DNA of 64,000 nucleotides from Rhodobium gokarnense (GCF_025961475.1 NZ_JAOQNS010000007.1:62001-126000); one strand, 5' to 3'; counted from the stretch's first letter, positions 6,649 through 16,669 are shown. Translations and numbers: made by a program. Notes: generated by a model from the letters alone, not told the origin.

Positions 6649-9222
6649 ATGAGCCGTATCGACGCCGCGCCGTCCTCCAGGGAGCCGATCATCGACCGCA
6701 GCGAGCGGACGGGCAATATCGGCCTCCTGATCTTTCTTGCCGTGGCGCTGGTCACGGCGGCCGGGGCGTTCGCGTTCATGAGCCGCGAGCAGGCCGAGCC
6801 CTATGTGCTGGCGCTGCTTGGCGTGCTCGCCGTCATCGGCGTCTTCTCGCTCTTTGCCGGCGCCATCGGGCTCATCAAGTTCGCCGGCAAGAGCCAGAAC
6901 CACGCGCTCGCCAAGGCGTTCCTCGATTCCATGAGCGAGGGCACCATCGTCGTCGATGCGGAGGGCCGGATCGTCTACGCCAACAAGTCCTATGCCGATC
7001 TCGTCGGTGCCGAGACCCCGCGTGACGTGCGCACCGTGGAGCGGGTGTTTTCCGGCGATCCAAGCGTTGCGGAGACGGTGTTCCGGCTGGCCCAGGCGGG
7101 CCGCGACGGGCGGCCGGCGAGCGAGGAGATCCGGCTCGGCCATTCGCTCGGCGACAGCGAGGGCGGGGCGCGCTGGTACCGCATCCGGGTGCGGCCGTTC
7201 CAGGTCGAGGGCGGCGGCAAGGCCGAGCGCAAGCTGACCGTCTGGCGGGTCGCCGACATCACCCGCGACCGCGACGAGCAGGAGAGTTCGTTCCAGGAAC
7301 TGCAGCGGGCGATCGACTTCCTCGACCATGCTCCGGCCGGATTCTTTTCCGCCGATGCGGGCGGGCGGCTCCTCTACATCAACGCGACCCTTGCCGACTG
7401 GCTCGGCTACGACCTGGCCCAGTTCGACGTCGGCTCGATCATGCTCGCCGACATCGTCCAGGGCGACGGCACGGTGCTGTTCGATTCCATCTCCGGCGAG
7501 CCGGGCCAGACGGTGACGGAACTGATCGACCTCGACCTCGTCAAGCGCAACGGCCAGAGCCTGCCGGTCCGCCTGATGCACCGCGTCCCGTTCGGCGCGG
7601 AAGGAATGCGCGGCGAAAGCCGGACGCTGGTGCTCAACCGCTCGCCCGGCGAGGATATCTCCGAATCGCTCCGCGCCGCCGAGGTCCGCTTCACCCGGTT
7701 CTTCAACAACACGCCGATCGCCATCGCCTCGGTCGACCGTCAGGGCCGGATCGGGCGCACCAATGCGCCGTTCATGCGGCTCTTCGGCGAGGGCGCCAAG
7801 GCCGAGGCCGGCGCGCCGGCGCATCTCACCGACGTCGTCGCGGAGGAAAACCGCGAGCGGCTCGGCGCGGCGCTCGCCGCGGCCGGCGCCGGCAAGGGCG
7901 AGATCCCGCCCTTCGACGTCGCCCTTGAGGGCAACAAGAACCGCTTCGTCAGGTTCTATGTCTCCGCGGTGGAGGAGGGCGCCCACGATACGGAGGCTGA
8001 CAGCGAGGCGGAGGCGGCGATCGTCTATGCTCTGGAGACGACCGAGCAGCGGGCGCTGGAGGCGCAATTCGCCCAGAGCCAGAAGATGCAGGCGATCGGC
8101 CAGCTCGCCGGCGGCGTCGCCCACGACTTCAACAACATGCTGACGGCGATCATCGGCTTTTCCGACCTCCTGCTCGCCAGCCACCGGCCGAGCGATCCGG
8201 CGTTCCAGGACATCATGAACATCAAGCAGAACGCCAACCGGGCCGCCGGCCTGGTGCGGCAACTGCTTGCCTTCTCGCGCCGCCAGACGCTCCGGCCCCA
8301 GGTGTTGGAGCTTGGCGAGGTGATGACCGACCTTTCCGTGCTGCTTGACCGGCTGCTCGGAGAAAAGGTCCAGCTCAAGGTCGTCCACGGCCGGGATCTG
8401 TGGCCGGTGATGGCAGACCTCAACCAGTTCGAACAGGTCATCATCAACCTTGCGGTCAACGCCCGCGACGCGATGGAGCAATCGGGCACGCTGACCATCC
8501 GCACGTCCAATGTCAGGCCGGAGGATACGGAGGCGTTCGATTTCCAGGGCCTGCCGGACGCCGAATTCGTGCGCATCGAGGTGATCGATACCGGCACCGG
8601 CATGCCGCCGGAGGTGATGGAGAAGATCTTCGAGCCGTTCTTCTCCACCAAGGAGGTCGGCAAAGGCACCGGCCTCGGGCTCTCCACCGTCTACGGCATC
8701 GTCAAGCAGACCGGCGGCTACGTCTATCCGGAATCGGAGGTCGGCAAGGGCACGACCTTCAACATCTTCCTGCCGCGCCATGTGGAGGCCGAGGTTCCGG
8801 CCGAGGTGAAGAAGGCGGCGGTGGCCGAGGCGCCGCAGCTCAACGACCTGACCGGCGATGCCACCATCCTCCTCGTCGAGGACGAGGAGGCGGTCCGCGC
8901 CTTTGCCGCAAGGGCGCTCGCCTCGCGCGGCTACACCGTCCACGAGGCGAGCTCCGGCAGCGAGGCGCTGGAGGTTCTGGACGGCGAGAATGGCGCGGTC
9001 GACCTCGTCGTCTCGGACGTGGTGATGCCGGAAATGGACGGCCCGTCGCTGCTCAAGGAACTGCGCAAGCGCCAGCCGGAGCTGAAGATCATCTTCGTGT
9101 CCGGCTATGCCGAGGACGCCTTTGCCAAGAACCTGCCGGAAAACGAGAAATTCGGCTTCCTTCCGAAGCCCTTCACACTGAAGCAGCTTGCGACGGCCGT
9201 GAAGGAAGCGCTCGGGCAATAG
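6649..9222 (+). CDS. cckA: Cell-cycle hybrid histidine kinase CckA
   Basis: CckA is the membrane hybrid kinase/phosphatase that drives the CckA-ChpT-CtrA relay controlling cell cycle and flagellar genes. The 857-residue product has two N-terminal membrane helices (about 25-47 and 53-77), a PAS region (about 85-460), and a HisKA domain with the H-box [11 protein letters not shown], His492 being the phospho-acceptor. An HATPase domain follows (N-box [10 protein letters not shown], then DTGTGMPP and [13 protein letters not shown]). A C-terminal receiver domain ends it, with Asp790 in [10 protein letters not shown] and KPF at the end. The length is somewhat larger than Caulobacter CckA (~690). 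The link to CtrA fits the CtrA box upstream of flgB. Confidence 0.95.
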   Translation: MSRIDAAPSSREPIIDRSERTGNIGLLIFLAVALVTAAGAFAFMSREQAEPYVLALLGVLAVIGVFSLFAGAIGLIKFAGKSQNHALAKAFLDSMSEGTIVVDAEGRIVYANKSYADLVGAETPRDVRTVERVFSGDPSVAETVFRLAQAGRDGRPASEEIRLGHSLGDSEGGARWYRIRVRPFQVEGGGKAERKLTVWRVADITRDRDEQESSFQELQRAIDFLDHAPAGFFSADAGGRLLYINATLADWLGYDLAQFDVGSIMLADIVQGDGTVLFDSISGEPGQTVTELIDLDLVKRNGQSLPVRLMHRVPFGAEGMRGESRTLVLNRSPGEDISESLRAAEVRFTRFFNNTPIAIASVDRQGRIGRTNAPFMRLFGEGAKAEAGAPAHLTDVVAEENRERLGAALAAAGAGKGEIPPFDVALEGNKNRFVRFYVSAVEEGAHDTEADSEAEAAIVYALETTEQRALEAQFAQSQKMQAIGQLAGGVAHDFNNMLTAIIGFSDLLLASHRPSDPAFQDIMNIKQNANRAAGLVRQLLAFSRRQTLRPQVLELGEVMTDLSVLLDRLLGEKVQLKVVHGRDLWPVMADLNQFEQVIINLAVNARDAMEQSGTLTIRTSNVRPEDTEAFDFQGLPDAEFVRIEVIDTGTGMPPEVMEKIFEPFFSTKEVGKGTGLGLSTVYGIVKQTGGYVYPESEVGKGTTFNIFLPRHVEAEVPAEVKKAAVAEAPQLNDLTGDATILLVEDEEAVRAFAARALASRGYTVHEASSGSEALEVLDGENGAVDLVVSDVVMPEMDGPSLLKELRKRQPELKIIFVSGYAEDAFAKNLPENEKFGFLPKPFTLKQLATAVKEALGQ

Positions 9223-9229
9223 GCCCTTT

Positions 9230-9631
9230 TTACGACACCGCCGCTCGGGCCTGCGCGGCCTGCAGGTCGCTCAGATTGTCCTCGATCCAGTCGACCAGCG
9301 TCTCAACGCGGATCGCCGCCTCGCGGCCGAGCGGGGTGAGGCTGTACTCCACTCGGGGCGGTACCACCGGATAGGCGGTGCGGTCGACGAGGCCGTCGGT
9401 CTCAAGGGCGCGAAGCGTCTGCGCCAGCATCTTCTCGCTGACGCCCGACACCTTGCGGCGCAGTTCCGCAAAGCGATGGGTTCCCCCCGACAGCGCGACC
9501 AGCACCAGGACGCCCCAGCGGCTGGTGATGTGCTGCAGGATCTGGCGCGAGGGGCAGGCCTCGCTGAAGACGTCGCCCCGGGCCAGCCTTTCGGCGATGC
9601 CCGAGGCCGGCGGATGCGTGCGGTCGATCAT
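9230..9631 (-). CDS. HxlR-family transcriptional regulator (QorR/YtfH-like)
   Basis: The 133-residue winged-helix protein has the HxlR fold signature: CPSRQILQHITSRWGVLVLVALS, then RFAELRRKVSGVSEKMLAQTLRALETDGLVDR and VEYSLTPLGREAA. A single conserved Cys near residue 26 is the redox-sensing position in QorR/YodB-type members. It is divergent from a quinone oxidoreductase gene, the classic YtfH-YtfG arrangement, so it likely represses that gene and itself and responds to quinones or thiol oxidants. Its stop is only 7 bp from the cckA stop (convergent). Confidence 0.85.
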   Translation of the reverse strand: MIDRTHPPASGIAERLARGDVFSEACPSRQILQHITSRWGVLVLVALSGGTHRFAELRRKVSGVSEKMLAQTLRALETDGLVDRTAYPVVPPRVEYSLTPLGREAAIRVETLVDWIEDNLSDLQAAQARAAVS

Positions 9632-9648
9632 GGCGCTTTCCAGAAATT

Positions 9649-9681
9649 CATACTAACCTTTTTGTATGTACTTTCAAAAAG
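9649..9681. promoter_or_regulatory. Candidate HxlR operator in the divergent intergenic region
   Basis: Two overlapping inverted repeats sit just upstream of the HxlR gene start, in an AT-rich island: CATAC (9649-9653) with GTATG (9664-9668), and CTTTTTG (9658-9664) with CAAAAAG (9675-9681). The location between the regulator and the oxidoreductase fits a shared operator. Which repeat is bound cannot be told from sequence. Confidence 0.5.
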
Positions 9682-9740
9682 TTTGCAAGGGCATATCTTC
9701 GGGGTCCTGACAGACAAACAGACAACAAGGATCGTCCACC

Positions 9741-10595
9741 ATGATCGTCGTTACCGGAGCCTCGGGCCAGCTCGGCCGCCTCGTCATTGCCGAACTGCTG
9801 AAGAAAGTCCCGCCGCAGGAGATCGTCGCCGCGGTGCGCACGCCCGAAAAAGTATCCGACCTTGCCCAAAAGGGCGTTGCCGTGCGCGTCGCCGACTATG
9901 ACCGGCCGGACACCCTCGCGACCGCTTTTGCGGGCGCCGACAAGGTCCTCCTGATCTCGGGAAGCGAGGTCGGCAAGCGGGCGCCGCAGCACCGGGCCGT
10001 CATCGCGGCCGCCAAGGCGGGCGGCGTCGGCCTTCTCGCCTATACCAGCCTGTTGCATGCCGATACCTCGCCGCTCGGCCTCGGTGTCGAACACCGGGAG
10101 ACGGAGGCGGCGCTGGCGGCTTCCGGCGTGCCGCATGTCATCCTCCGGAACGGCTGGTACACGGAGAACTATGCCGCCTCGATCCCGCCTGCGCTCGCCC
10201 ACGGCGTCTTCCTCGGCGCGGCCGGGGAGGGACGGATCGCGTCGGCCGCCCGCGCCGACTACGCCGCTGCTGCTGCGGCCGTTCTGACGAGCGACGGACA
10301 CGCCGGAAAGGTCTATGAGCTGGCCGGCGACGATTCCTACACGCTGGCCGAGTTCACCGCCGCCATCGCGCGCCTCTCCGGCAAGGAGGTTGCCTACAAC
10401 AATCTGCCGGAGGCCGATTTCAAGGCGGCGCTCCTTGGTGCCGGCCTGCCGGAGCCGGTCGCCGGCCTGCTGGCGGATTCCGACGCCGGCGCCGCCAAGG
10501 GCGCACTGTTCGACGACTCCGGAACGCTTTCCGGCCTCATCGGACGCCCGACGACGCCCTATCAAGAGGTGATCAAGACGGCGCTTGCCGGATAA
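9741..10595 (+). CDS. NAD(P)H:quinone oxidoreductase / NmrA-like SDR (QorB-like)
   Basis: The 284-residue atypical short-chain dehydrogenase opens with the nucleotide-binding motif VTGASGQLGRLV (residues 4-15). It has the family features AAVRTPEKV, the loop LLAYTSLLHAD, the LRNGWYTENY segment around residue 137, and the C-terminal region GALFDDSGTLSGLIGRPTTP, which matches YtfG/QorB-type quinone reductases. It likely reduces quinones to protect against redox cycling. It is divergent from, and probably controlled by, the adjacent HxlR regulator. Confidence 0.85.
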   Translation: MIVVTGASGQLGRLVIAELLKKVPPQEIVAAVRTPEKVSDLAQKGVAVRVADYDRPDTLATAFAGADKVLLISGSEVGKRAPQHRAVIAAAKAGGVGLLAYTSLLHADTSPLGLGVEHRETEAALAASGVPHVILRNGWYTENYAASIPPALAHGVFLGAAGEGRIASAARADYAAAAAAVLTSDGHAGKVYELAGDDSYTLAEFTAAIARLSGKEVAYNNLPEADFKAALLGAGLPEPVAGLLADSDAGAAKGALFDDSGTLSGLIGRPTTPYQEVIKTALAG

Positions 10596-10618
10596 CCGGG
10601 CTTTCCGCGGCGGGCGGC

Positions 10619-10636
10619 GCCGGCCTTTCGGCCGGC
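10619..10636 (+). terminator. Hairpin after the quinone oxidoreductase
   Basis: GCCGGCC (10619-10625), a TTTC loop, and GGCCGGC (10630-10636) form a strong 7-bp GC stem 24 bp after the stop. No T-run follows. It separates the oxidoreductase from the toxin-antitoxin promoter. Confidence 0.4.
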
Positions 10637-10677
10637 ACCGGCCCTGCCGTGACTTCGGCCTCATCGGGCACAATCGA

Positions 10678-10706
10678 TTGACAAGTTATGAGTATTTACT
10701 CATATT
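10678..10706 (+). promoter_or_regulatory. Promoter and palindromic operator of the HigBA-type module
   Basis: A consensus -35 TTGACA (10678-10683) is followed at 17 bp by a -10-like CATATT (10701-10706). Between them lies a 16-base perfect palindrome with 7-base arms, ATGAGTA and TACTCAT (10688-10703). This is the expected place for autorepression by the antitoxin. The -10 box ends 6 bases before the toxin ATG at 10713, so the transcript may have almost no leader. Confidence 0.65.
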
Positions 10707-10712
10707 CCTTGG

Positions 10713-11093
10713 ATGAGCGACCGCGTGCGACCGCTGAAGGAGCTTCGCTGGGTCGGGTCCAGCTATGACGATTTCATGGCTTTTCCGGCGCCGGTGCACG
10801 ACAGCATGGGTTACGGCCTGCACCGCGTTCAGGAAGGCAAGGTTCCGCGCCATTCCAAAAGGCTGAAGGGTCAATTGGGAGGCGCCGTAGAGATCATCGC
10901 CGACCATGATGGCGATACCTTTCGCGCCATCTACACGGTCAAGTTCGCGGACGTCGTTTACGTGCTCCACGCGTTCAAGAAGAAATCGAAGAGCGGCATC
11001 GCCACACCGAAGGCTGACATCGACCTTATCAGGCGGAGGTTGCGCGTGGCGCAGGAGCACTACCGGGAACACCCGGCCGAGGAGAGCGATTGA
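10713..11093 (+). CDS. Toxin of a HigB/RelE (Gp49-like) toxin-antitoxin pair
   Basis: The 126-residue basic protein belongs to the Gp49-like branch of RelE/HigB ribosome-dependent mRNA nucleases. Visible marks are LKELRWVGSSYDDF near the N-terminus, then RLKGQLGGAVEII and FRAIYTVKFADVVYVLHAFKKKSKSGI, the usual core strands with the Lys-rich KKxKSG motif, and TPKADIDLIRRRL. The antitoxin gene overlaps its stop by one base (TGATG). Toxin-first order is typical of HigBA. A palindromic operator lies directly upstream. Confidence 0.88.
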   Translation: MSDRVRPLKELRWVGSSYDDFMAFPAPVHDSMGYGLHRVQEGKVPRHSKRLKGQLGGAVEIIADHDGDTFRAIYTVKFADVVYVLHAFKKKSKSGIATPKADIDLIRRRLRVAQEHYREHPAEESD

Positions 11094-11434
11094 TGACTGC
11101 CGAGAACGTGAAGACCGGAAGCCGAAACGTCTTTGCCGACATGCGGTATGCCGATGCCGGTGCCCACCAGATCAAGGCGCGGATCGTCAGCGAGCTTGAG
11201 GACATCGTGGCGTCCCGAAAGCTGACACAGAGTGCAGCCGGCAAGGTCCTCGGGATCAGCCAGCCGGAGGTGTCGCGGATGTTCAACGGCCATTTCCGGG
11301 AATATTCGATCGAGCGTCTGATGGGGTTCCTGACGCTGTTCAATCGCGATGTGGAAATCGTCGTGCGACGGCATCCGTCAGATGACGAGCTAGGAACCGT
11401 GACCTTTAAGACCATGCCGGAAGCGACCGCCTAA
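11093..11434 (+). CDS. Xre-type HigA antitoxin
   Basis: The 113-residue partner starts at the ATG overlapping the toxin stop (an upstream in-frame TTG at 11090 is less likely). Residues ~35-95 form a helix-turn-helix: LEDIVASRKLTQSAAGKVLGISQPEVSRMFNGHFREYSIERLMGFL, with QSAAGKVLGISQPEVSRM as the recognition unit. This is the Xre class found with Gp49-like toxins. It should neutralise the toxin and repress the promoter at 10678-10706. Confidence 0.88.
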   Translation: MTAENVKTGSRNVFADMRYADAGAHQIKARIVSELEDIVASRKLTQSAAGKVLGISQPEVSRMFNGHFREYSIERLMGFLTLFNRDVEIVVRRHPSDDELGTVTFKTMPEATA

Positions 11435-11453
11435 GCGCGTCTTTCCGCACCAC

Positions 11454-12866
11454 TCAAAAACTGCCGCCGGTGGAAAATCCGTCGCCACCGCCGCCGCCGC
11501 CGCCGAAGTCGCCTCCGCCTCCGCCGCCCCAGGGGCCGCCGCCGCCGGGGATGCCGGGGAAGCCGCCGCCGATCGGGCCGCGGCGCGGCAGGTTCCGGTG
11601 GCCGCGCTCGATGCGGCTCCAGTAGTCGCGCCCGCTCATGCCGCCGCGCAGGAACTCGCCGAGCACCGAGCCGATGATGGCGTCGTCCGCGAAGTTGGAG
11701 CCGTAGTCGTCGTAGCGCCGGCGCCGGAAGTCCTGGGCGACCTCGGTGAGTTCGTCGCGGCGCCGGGAAATGCGGCGCAGATCCTTGCGCGCGGTCTCGA
11801 TGACCATGTCGCAGTCGTGCATGTCGTCGTAGGTTTTCTCGATCCGCTCAAGAATGCGTTCGTCTTCCGGCGAGGGGGTCCGCTTGGCCTCCTTCCAGAG
11901 TCGGCGGGTATCGTCGTCCTTGAGCGACTCGCCGAGGGCCGCGACCGCCGAATTGAAGGTCTCGTCCTCGCCGGAGGCGACCTGCTGCTCCTCGGCGCGC
12001 AGGCGGTCGAGCTCACCGTTCAACTCGCCGAAGCGCTTGTCGAAGGCGTGGATCTCGGTGCGCAGCTTGGCCATCTGGACGTCGAGCCCGGCGCCGCCGA
12101 CGCGCTCAAGGGCTTCCTTTTCCAGCGCCTTCAGCTTGGCCAGTTCGCCTTGCGCCTTTTCCTTCATCTTGTCGACGTGTTCGCGAAGGCGCTTGGGGAT
12201 CTCCGTCAGCATGGCGTAGTTCGGCCGGGCATCCTGATAGCGGACGATCCCGGCGACCCAGGCATCGAGCATGCGGGCGATGTTGCCGGCCTTGTAGCGC
12301 GAGGTGCCGTAGCCGCGCTCCCACAGATACATGAACAGGGGGTCGGCCTCGTAGGGTGCGCCCTTTTCCTTGCGGTCGGCCTCCGCCGTCTCGGCCTTCC
12401 GCTCGGCCTCGGCGATCACCTTGGCGGCGGCCTCCACGATCGCGTGCTGCTTCTGCCAGGCCTCGTTGCCGGCAAGCGCGTTTTCGGCCTCGGCCGATGC
12501 CGCGTCGAGCTTTTCGCCGGCAGCTTCGAGTGCCTTGGTCCGGTCGGTGCGGAGTTGGGTCAACTTTTCCAGGTCCGCCTCGACCTTTTCGCGCCGCGCC
12601 GTGATCTCCGCGACGATCTCCTTGCGCTCTGCCAGCAATTGCCGGGCGCGCTTGGCCGAGGTGTCGAGCCGGCCGCGCAGGGCCTTCCCGGCGTGATCGT
12701 CGAGGCGGAAGCGGGCGAGATCCTGATAGGCGTCGGTCTGCTCGGCCTGGACGGCAGCGAGCCGTTCCGTCGCCGCCTGCAGGCGGCCCTTGACGTCGTT
12801 TTCCTCGCGCCGGAGGTCGGCAAGGGCCTGCTCGATCGATGACAAGGCGTTGCGGCCGCTGATCAT
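11454..12866 (-). CDS. Uncharacterised coiled-coil protein with Gly-rich tail
   Basis: The 470-residue product is mostly long charged helices: residues ~8-185 and ~215-290 are heptad-rich (Ala/Glu/Lys/Arg/Leu) and predicted coiled coil. Between them is a conserved-looking globular piece around DPLFMYLWERGYGTSRYKAGNIARMLDAWVAGIVRYQDARPNY. The last ~40 residues are almost pure glycine with Phe/Trp/Asp, like tails of YgcG/TPM-type proteins. There is no signal peptide or membrane helix. It is the third gene of a three-gene minus-strand operon. No family is recognised with confidence; a scaffold working with its two neighbours is an inference. Confidence 0.75.
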   Translation of the reverse strand: MISGRNALSSIEQALADLRREENDVKGRLQAATERLAAVQAEQTDAYQDLARFRLDDHAGKALRGRLDTSAKRARQLLAERKEIVAEITARREKVEADLEKLTQLRTDRTKALEAAGEKLDAASAEAENALAGNEAWQKQHAIVEAAAKVIAEAERKAETAEADRKEKGAPYEADPLFMYLWERGYGTSRYKAGNIARMLDAWVAGIVRYQDARPNYAMLTEIPKRLREHVDKMKEKAQGELAKLKALEKEALERVGGAGLDVQMAKLRTEIHAFDKRFGELNGELDRLRAEEQQVASGEDETFNSAVAALGESLKDDDTRRLWKEAKRTPSPEDERILERIEKTYDDMHDCDMVIETARKDLRRISRRRDELTEVAQDFRRRRYDDYGSNFADDAIIGSVLGEFLRGGMSGRDYWSRIERGHRNLPRRGPIGGGFPGIPGGGGPWGGGGGGDFGGGGGGGDGFSTGGSF

Positions 12867-12879
12867 ATTTCTGGTCCCG

Positions 12880-13818
12880 CTACCACTTGGTTATCCGCCC
12901 GTCCTCGACCGCGACCGACCAGCGCGGCTCCAGAAAGCCCCGCTGCTTCACGCCGATGCGCGCCTCGTCGACGATGCCGTCGCGCTGCTTGTCGCGGGCG
13001 ACCCGGTCGTAGACCGATTTCGGCACGCGCACGCCCCATTGCTCGACGGTTGTCGTCTTGCCGTCTTCCTCGCTCTTGACCGGTAGCGGCACCACAGCGC
13101 CGTTGCGGTCGATGGCTTCGACGATGAGGTAGTAGTTGCGGGCCTGCCGGTTGACGTCGGGGACGCGAAAGGCACCGGACGGCGTTCCCGGCCGCGAGAC
13201 GATCATCACGTCATAGGCCTGGCGAAGCTGCGCCTGCAGGGCATTCAGGTCGGCGACGGCCTTGCGCGCGGCGGCTGCATTCTCCGCCTTGGCCGCGGCG
13301 AGGCCGTCATTGGCGATGACGGTGGCGCGCTCCACGGCCGCCGGGTCCTTGGCATCGCGGGAGATGGCGGCGAGGGTCGTCTCGATCTGACGCGGAATGC
13401 CCGTCGTCAGTTCGGCCGTCAACTCCGCGGCGGCCTGCTGCTGGGGCCGTTCCAGGAGGAAATACCAGCCGGCGACAGCCAGCACGAGGACGACGACGAT
13501 GCCGCCGATCCATTTGGCGAAGGTTCCACGGCGGATGTAGAGGAGGGCGAGGGTGCGCGAGAAGCCGGCATCGGGCGGGGCATAGACGAAGCGCTCCTCG
13601 GCGAGCGCGGCAACGCCCTCGGCAAGGATCGCGTCCGGCACCTCGATGCCCTGGTTGCGATAGATTTCCCGCAGGCGCTCGACGAGCTGGTCTTCGCGGA
13701 GGTCCGCGGCAAGCTCGCGCGTCACCAGCCGGTTGCGATGGCGCAGCGTGTCGACCACGTCCATCGCCATCATCAGTTCGTCGAGCGGCTGGTCTTTCTT
13801 CTGCGCCGTATCGGACAT
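12880..13818 (-). CDS. DUF6384-like single-span membrane protein
   Basis: The 312-residue product starts at the ATG at 13818, right after a GGGGAGG ribosome site; a GTG ten codons upstream is less likely. The N-terminal ~100 residues are cytoplasmic and helical (DELMMAMDVVDTLRHRNRLVTRELAADLREDQLVERLREIY). A transmembrane helix follows at about 107-125 (WIGGIVVVLVLAVAGWYFLL), then a helical stalk and a C-terminal beta-type domain with FRVPDVNRQARNYYLIVEAIDRNG and PRWSVAVEDGRITKW. This matches proteins I recall as DUF6384. It is the middle gene of the operon, 13 bp upstream of the coiled-coil gene. Its role is unknown. Confidence 0.7.
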   Translation of the reverse strand: MSDTAQKKDQPLDELMMAMDVVDTLRHRNRLVTRELAADLREDQLVERLREIYRNQGIEVPDAILAEGVAALAEERFVYAPPDAGFSRTLALLYIRRGTFAKWIGGIVVVLVLAVAGWYFLLERPQQQAAAELTAELTTGIPRQIETTLAAISRDAKDPAAVERATVIANDGLAAAKAENAAAARKAVADLNALQAQLRQAYDVMIVSRPGTPSGAFRVPDVNRQARNYYLIVEAIDRNGAVVPLPVKSEEDGKTTTVEQWGVRVPKSVYDRVARDKQRDGIVDEARIGVKQRGFLEPRWSVAVEDGRITKW

Positions 13819-13872
13819 CACCTCCCCCGGTCGGTCTTGGCGGGGCACCCGGCGGTGCCCCTGCCGTTCCTC

Positions 13873-15054
13873 TTAGCTGCGCTCGGCGAGGACCTGGTTG
13901 CCCTCGGCGGCAAGGCGCGCCAGCCGGCGCTTGCCGTCTTCCACCGCATCGCGGATTTCCGCGGAGTTCTTGGTGGAGAGGTCGCGCATCTCGTTGATGA
14001 TCTCGCGCGAGCGGGTCTGGAAGTTGACGACGGAATCGACCAGCTTCTTGACCGCATCGGCGCGGATCGTCGGGCCGTAGCCGGCCTTGATCGCCTCTTC
14101 CTGGACGATGTCGCCGATCTCCGCCAGCGTCTCCAGGCTCTTGGAGACGCCCTCCTTCATCTCGTTCAGCGTCTCTGTCGCCTCGTGCAGGCCGAAGAGG
14201 CCGGTGAACGAGGCCTTCAGCGCCGTCAGCACCGTCTCGTTGGTGGAAAAGAACGATACGGACTGCTGGTAGACCCGCTCCTTGGCGCTGGTCGTCTGCA
14301 TCAGCCGGGCCATCACCACTTCCGACGTGTTGTAGCCGATGGTCAGATTGTCGGAGAGGTCTTTGGCGATCTGGTAGCGGCCTTCCTCGGACTGCATTTC
14401 GCGCAGGCGCTCGTCGCGGGCCATTTCCAGGCGGGCCTTCTCCGCCGGCTTGTCGCCGGCATAGTCGGCAACGAGGGTGGAGGCGTCGCTGAGCCGCTGC
14501 TTGGCGGCTTCAAGCCGCTTTTCGGCCGTCTCCAGCACTTCGAGCGCCAGCACCTCGGCCTGCTTCAGGGCGCCGCGGAAGTCGCGGTAGGAATCGAGGA
14601 TGACCTTCTCGCGCTTGATCTGGTCCTTGGTGTCGCGGGCGACGTCCAGATAGATCTCCTGGACCTTGTCGAAGCGGCTGGCGATGTCGCCGCGGGCGAT
14701 CTTCATCCAGATGTTCTGGGCGCGCTCGAAGATGTCGATCTTGCCGTCGTCGAGCTGGTCGACCATCGACTTGGCATCATCGCGGATCGAGTTGAAGCCC
14801 TCGGTGATCTCCTCGTAGCGCTGGCCGATATTCATCGCCGAGATCTGCTCGCGGACAACCTCGTTGAAGACGGACTGCTGGTTGAGCGTGCGGTTGATGA
14901 TGACGATGCGGTCGGGGTCGAGTTCGGAAATCTGTTCCAGGAGCGCGGTGACCGGCGTCTCCTCCGGCACGTTGTCGGGGAACACCCCCATGTCCCGGAG
15001 CGCGGTGGTCGCGCGGTCGAGATATTGCATCGGCTTCAAGGCCACGTCGCTCAT
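13873..15054 (-). CDS. TelA-like all-helical protein, first gene of an uncharacterised operon
   Basis: The 393-residue acidic, all-helical protein has no signal peptide. It has a strong AGGAGGG ribosome site. The layout resembles the TelA/KlaA (toxic anion resistance) family: an N-terminal LEQISELDPDRI region, a central long helix set (DQIKREKVILDSYRDFRGALKQAEVLALEVLETAEKRLEAAKQRL), then a C-terminal MVLALG-like block. That block reads ETVLTALKASFTGLFGLHEATETLNEMKEGVSKSLETLAEIGDIVQEEAIKAG and ends in a helix EIINEMRDLSTKNSAEIRDAVEDGKRRL. The similarity is by eye and remote. In databases I recall such proteins carrying the vague name cell surface protein, which the lack of a signal does not support. 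Confidence 0.65.
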   Translation of the reverse strand: MSDVALKPMQYLDRATTALRDMGVFPDNVPEETPVTALLEQISELDPDRIVIINRTLNQQSVFNEVVREQISAMNIGQRYEEITEGFNSIRDDAKSMVDQLDDGKIDIFERAQNIWMKIARGDIASRFDKVQEIYLDVARDTKDQIKREKVILDSYRDFRGALKQAEVLALEVLETAEKRLEAAKQRLSDASTLVADYAGDKPAEKARLEMARDERLREMQSEEGRYQIAKDLSDNLTIGYNTSEVVMARLMQTTSAKERVYQQSVSFFSTNETVLTALKASFTGLFGLHEATETLNEMKEGVSKSLETLAEIGDIVQEEAIKAGYGPTIRADAVKKLVDSVVNFQTRSREIINEMRDLSTKNSAEIRDAVEDGKRRLARLAAEGNQVLAERS

Positions 15055-15497
15055 CGTCTATTTCCCTCCTGAAACGCCGGCGTTCCGCCCGTCCCGGTCG
15101 CGGCAGAACGATAGCCGGTCGCCTTCCCTCATACCAGCGGAATGCTCTCCGGAACGGGGCATAAGTGGGGAGGAGGCCTGGGGAGCGCAAGGCGAAAATG
15201 GCGGCCGATCCGGCGAGGAGGGCGGGTATTTCTCAGTGGCCGCTGCGTTGGGCGGTGCCGCGCGCTTTCAGAATCGACACTGGCGAGGGATGACGCGCGA
15301 ACGGAGCCGATTCCGGCCACCGCGCCGCCGCGCTGGCGCCCGACCGGCCCCAGAAATCCTCGGGACATTTTTAGAACATTCGGCATTTTCAATAAATATA
15401 ACAGTGATTTAAAAGGCTCTTTCCACGACGGAACAAAACATGTACAATCGTTCCGATTTGAACCGGCGCGCGGGCCGTGAAATAAGGGATCAGAGTT
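15055..15497. other. Divergent intergenic region before recA
   Basis: 443 bp separate the TelA-like gene start from recA. The first half (15055-15350) is GC-rich and has no supportable gene. The part near recA (15366-15420) is an AT-rich island suited to promoter function. A candidate SOS box lies at 15431-15445. No small gene with a credible ribosome site was found. Confidence 0.6.
15431..15445 (+). promoter_or_regulatory. Candidate LexA (SOS) box upstream of recA
   Basis: GAAC-N7-GTAC at 15431-15445 differs by one base from the alphaproteobacterial LexA consensus GAAC-N7-GAAC (equivalently GTTC-N7-GTTC). It lies 53 bp before the recA ATG, where recA SOS boxes are found. A flanking imperfect palindrome (GGAAC to GTTCC, 15430-15454) may strengthen it. 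Confidence 0.5.
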
Positions 15498-16577
<1,080 letters not shown>

Positions 16578-16635
16578 CGTCCGTCGGGTCCTGGTCACGA
16601 GCCCCGTGACGGGCTCTCAAAGAACCCTATATGAG

Positions 16636-16669
16636 AGCCGGCGCGGCCCGATGGCGGCGCCGGCTTTTT
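16636..16669 (+). terminator. Intrinsic terminator of recA
   Basis: AGCCGGCGC (16636-16644) pairs with GCGCCGGCT (16657-16665) over a 12-base loop and is followed by TTTT. This is a textbook Rho-independent terminator 59 bp after recA. Confidence 0.85.

Noticed and set aside
6535-9219. Long minus-strand open frame opposite cckA
   Set aside because: It mirrors the codon positions of cckA, has shadow composition (Arg/His/Asp-rich) and no ribosome site; the plus strand encodes all kinase and receiver motifs.
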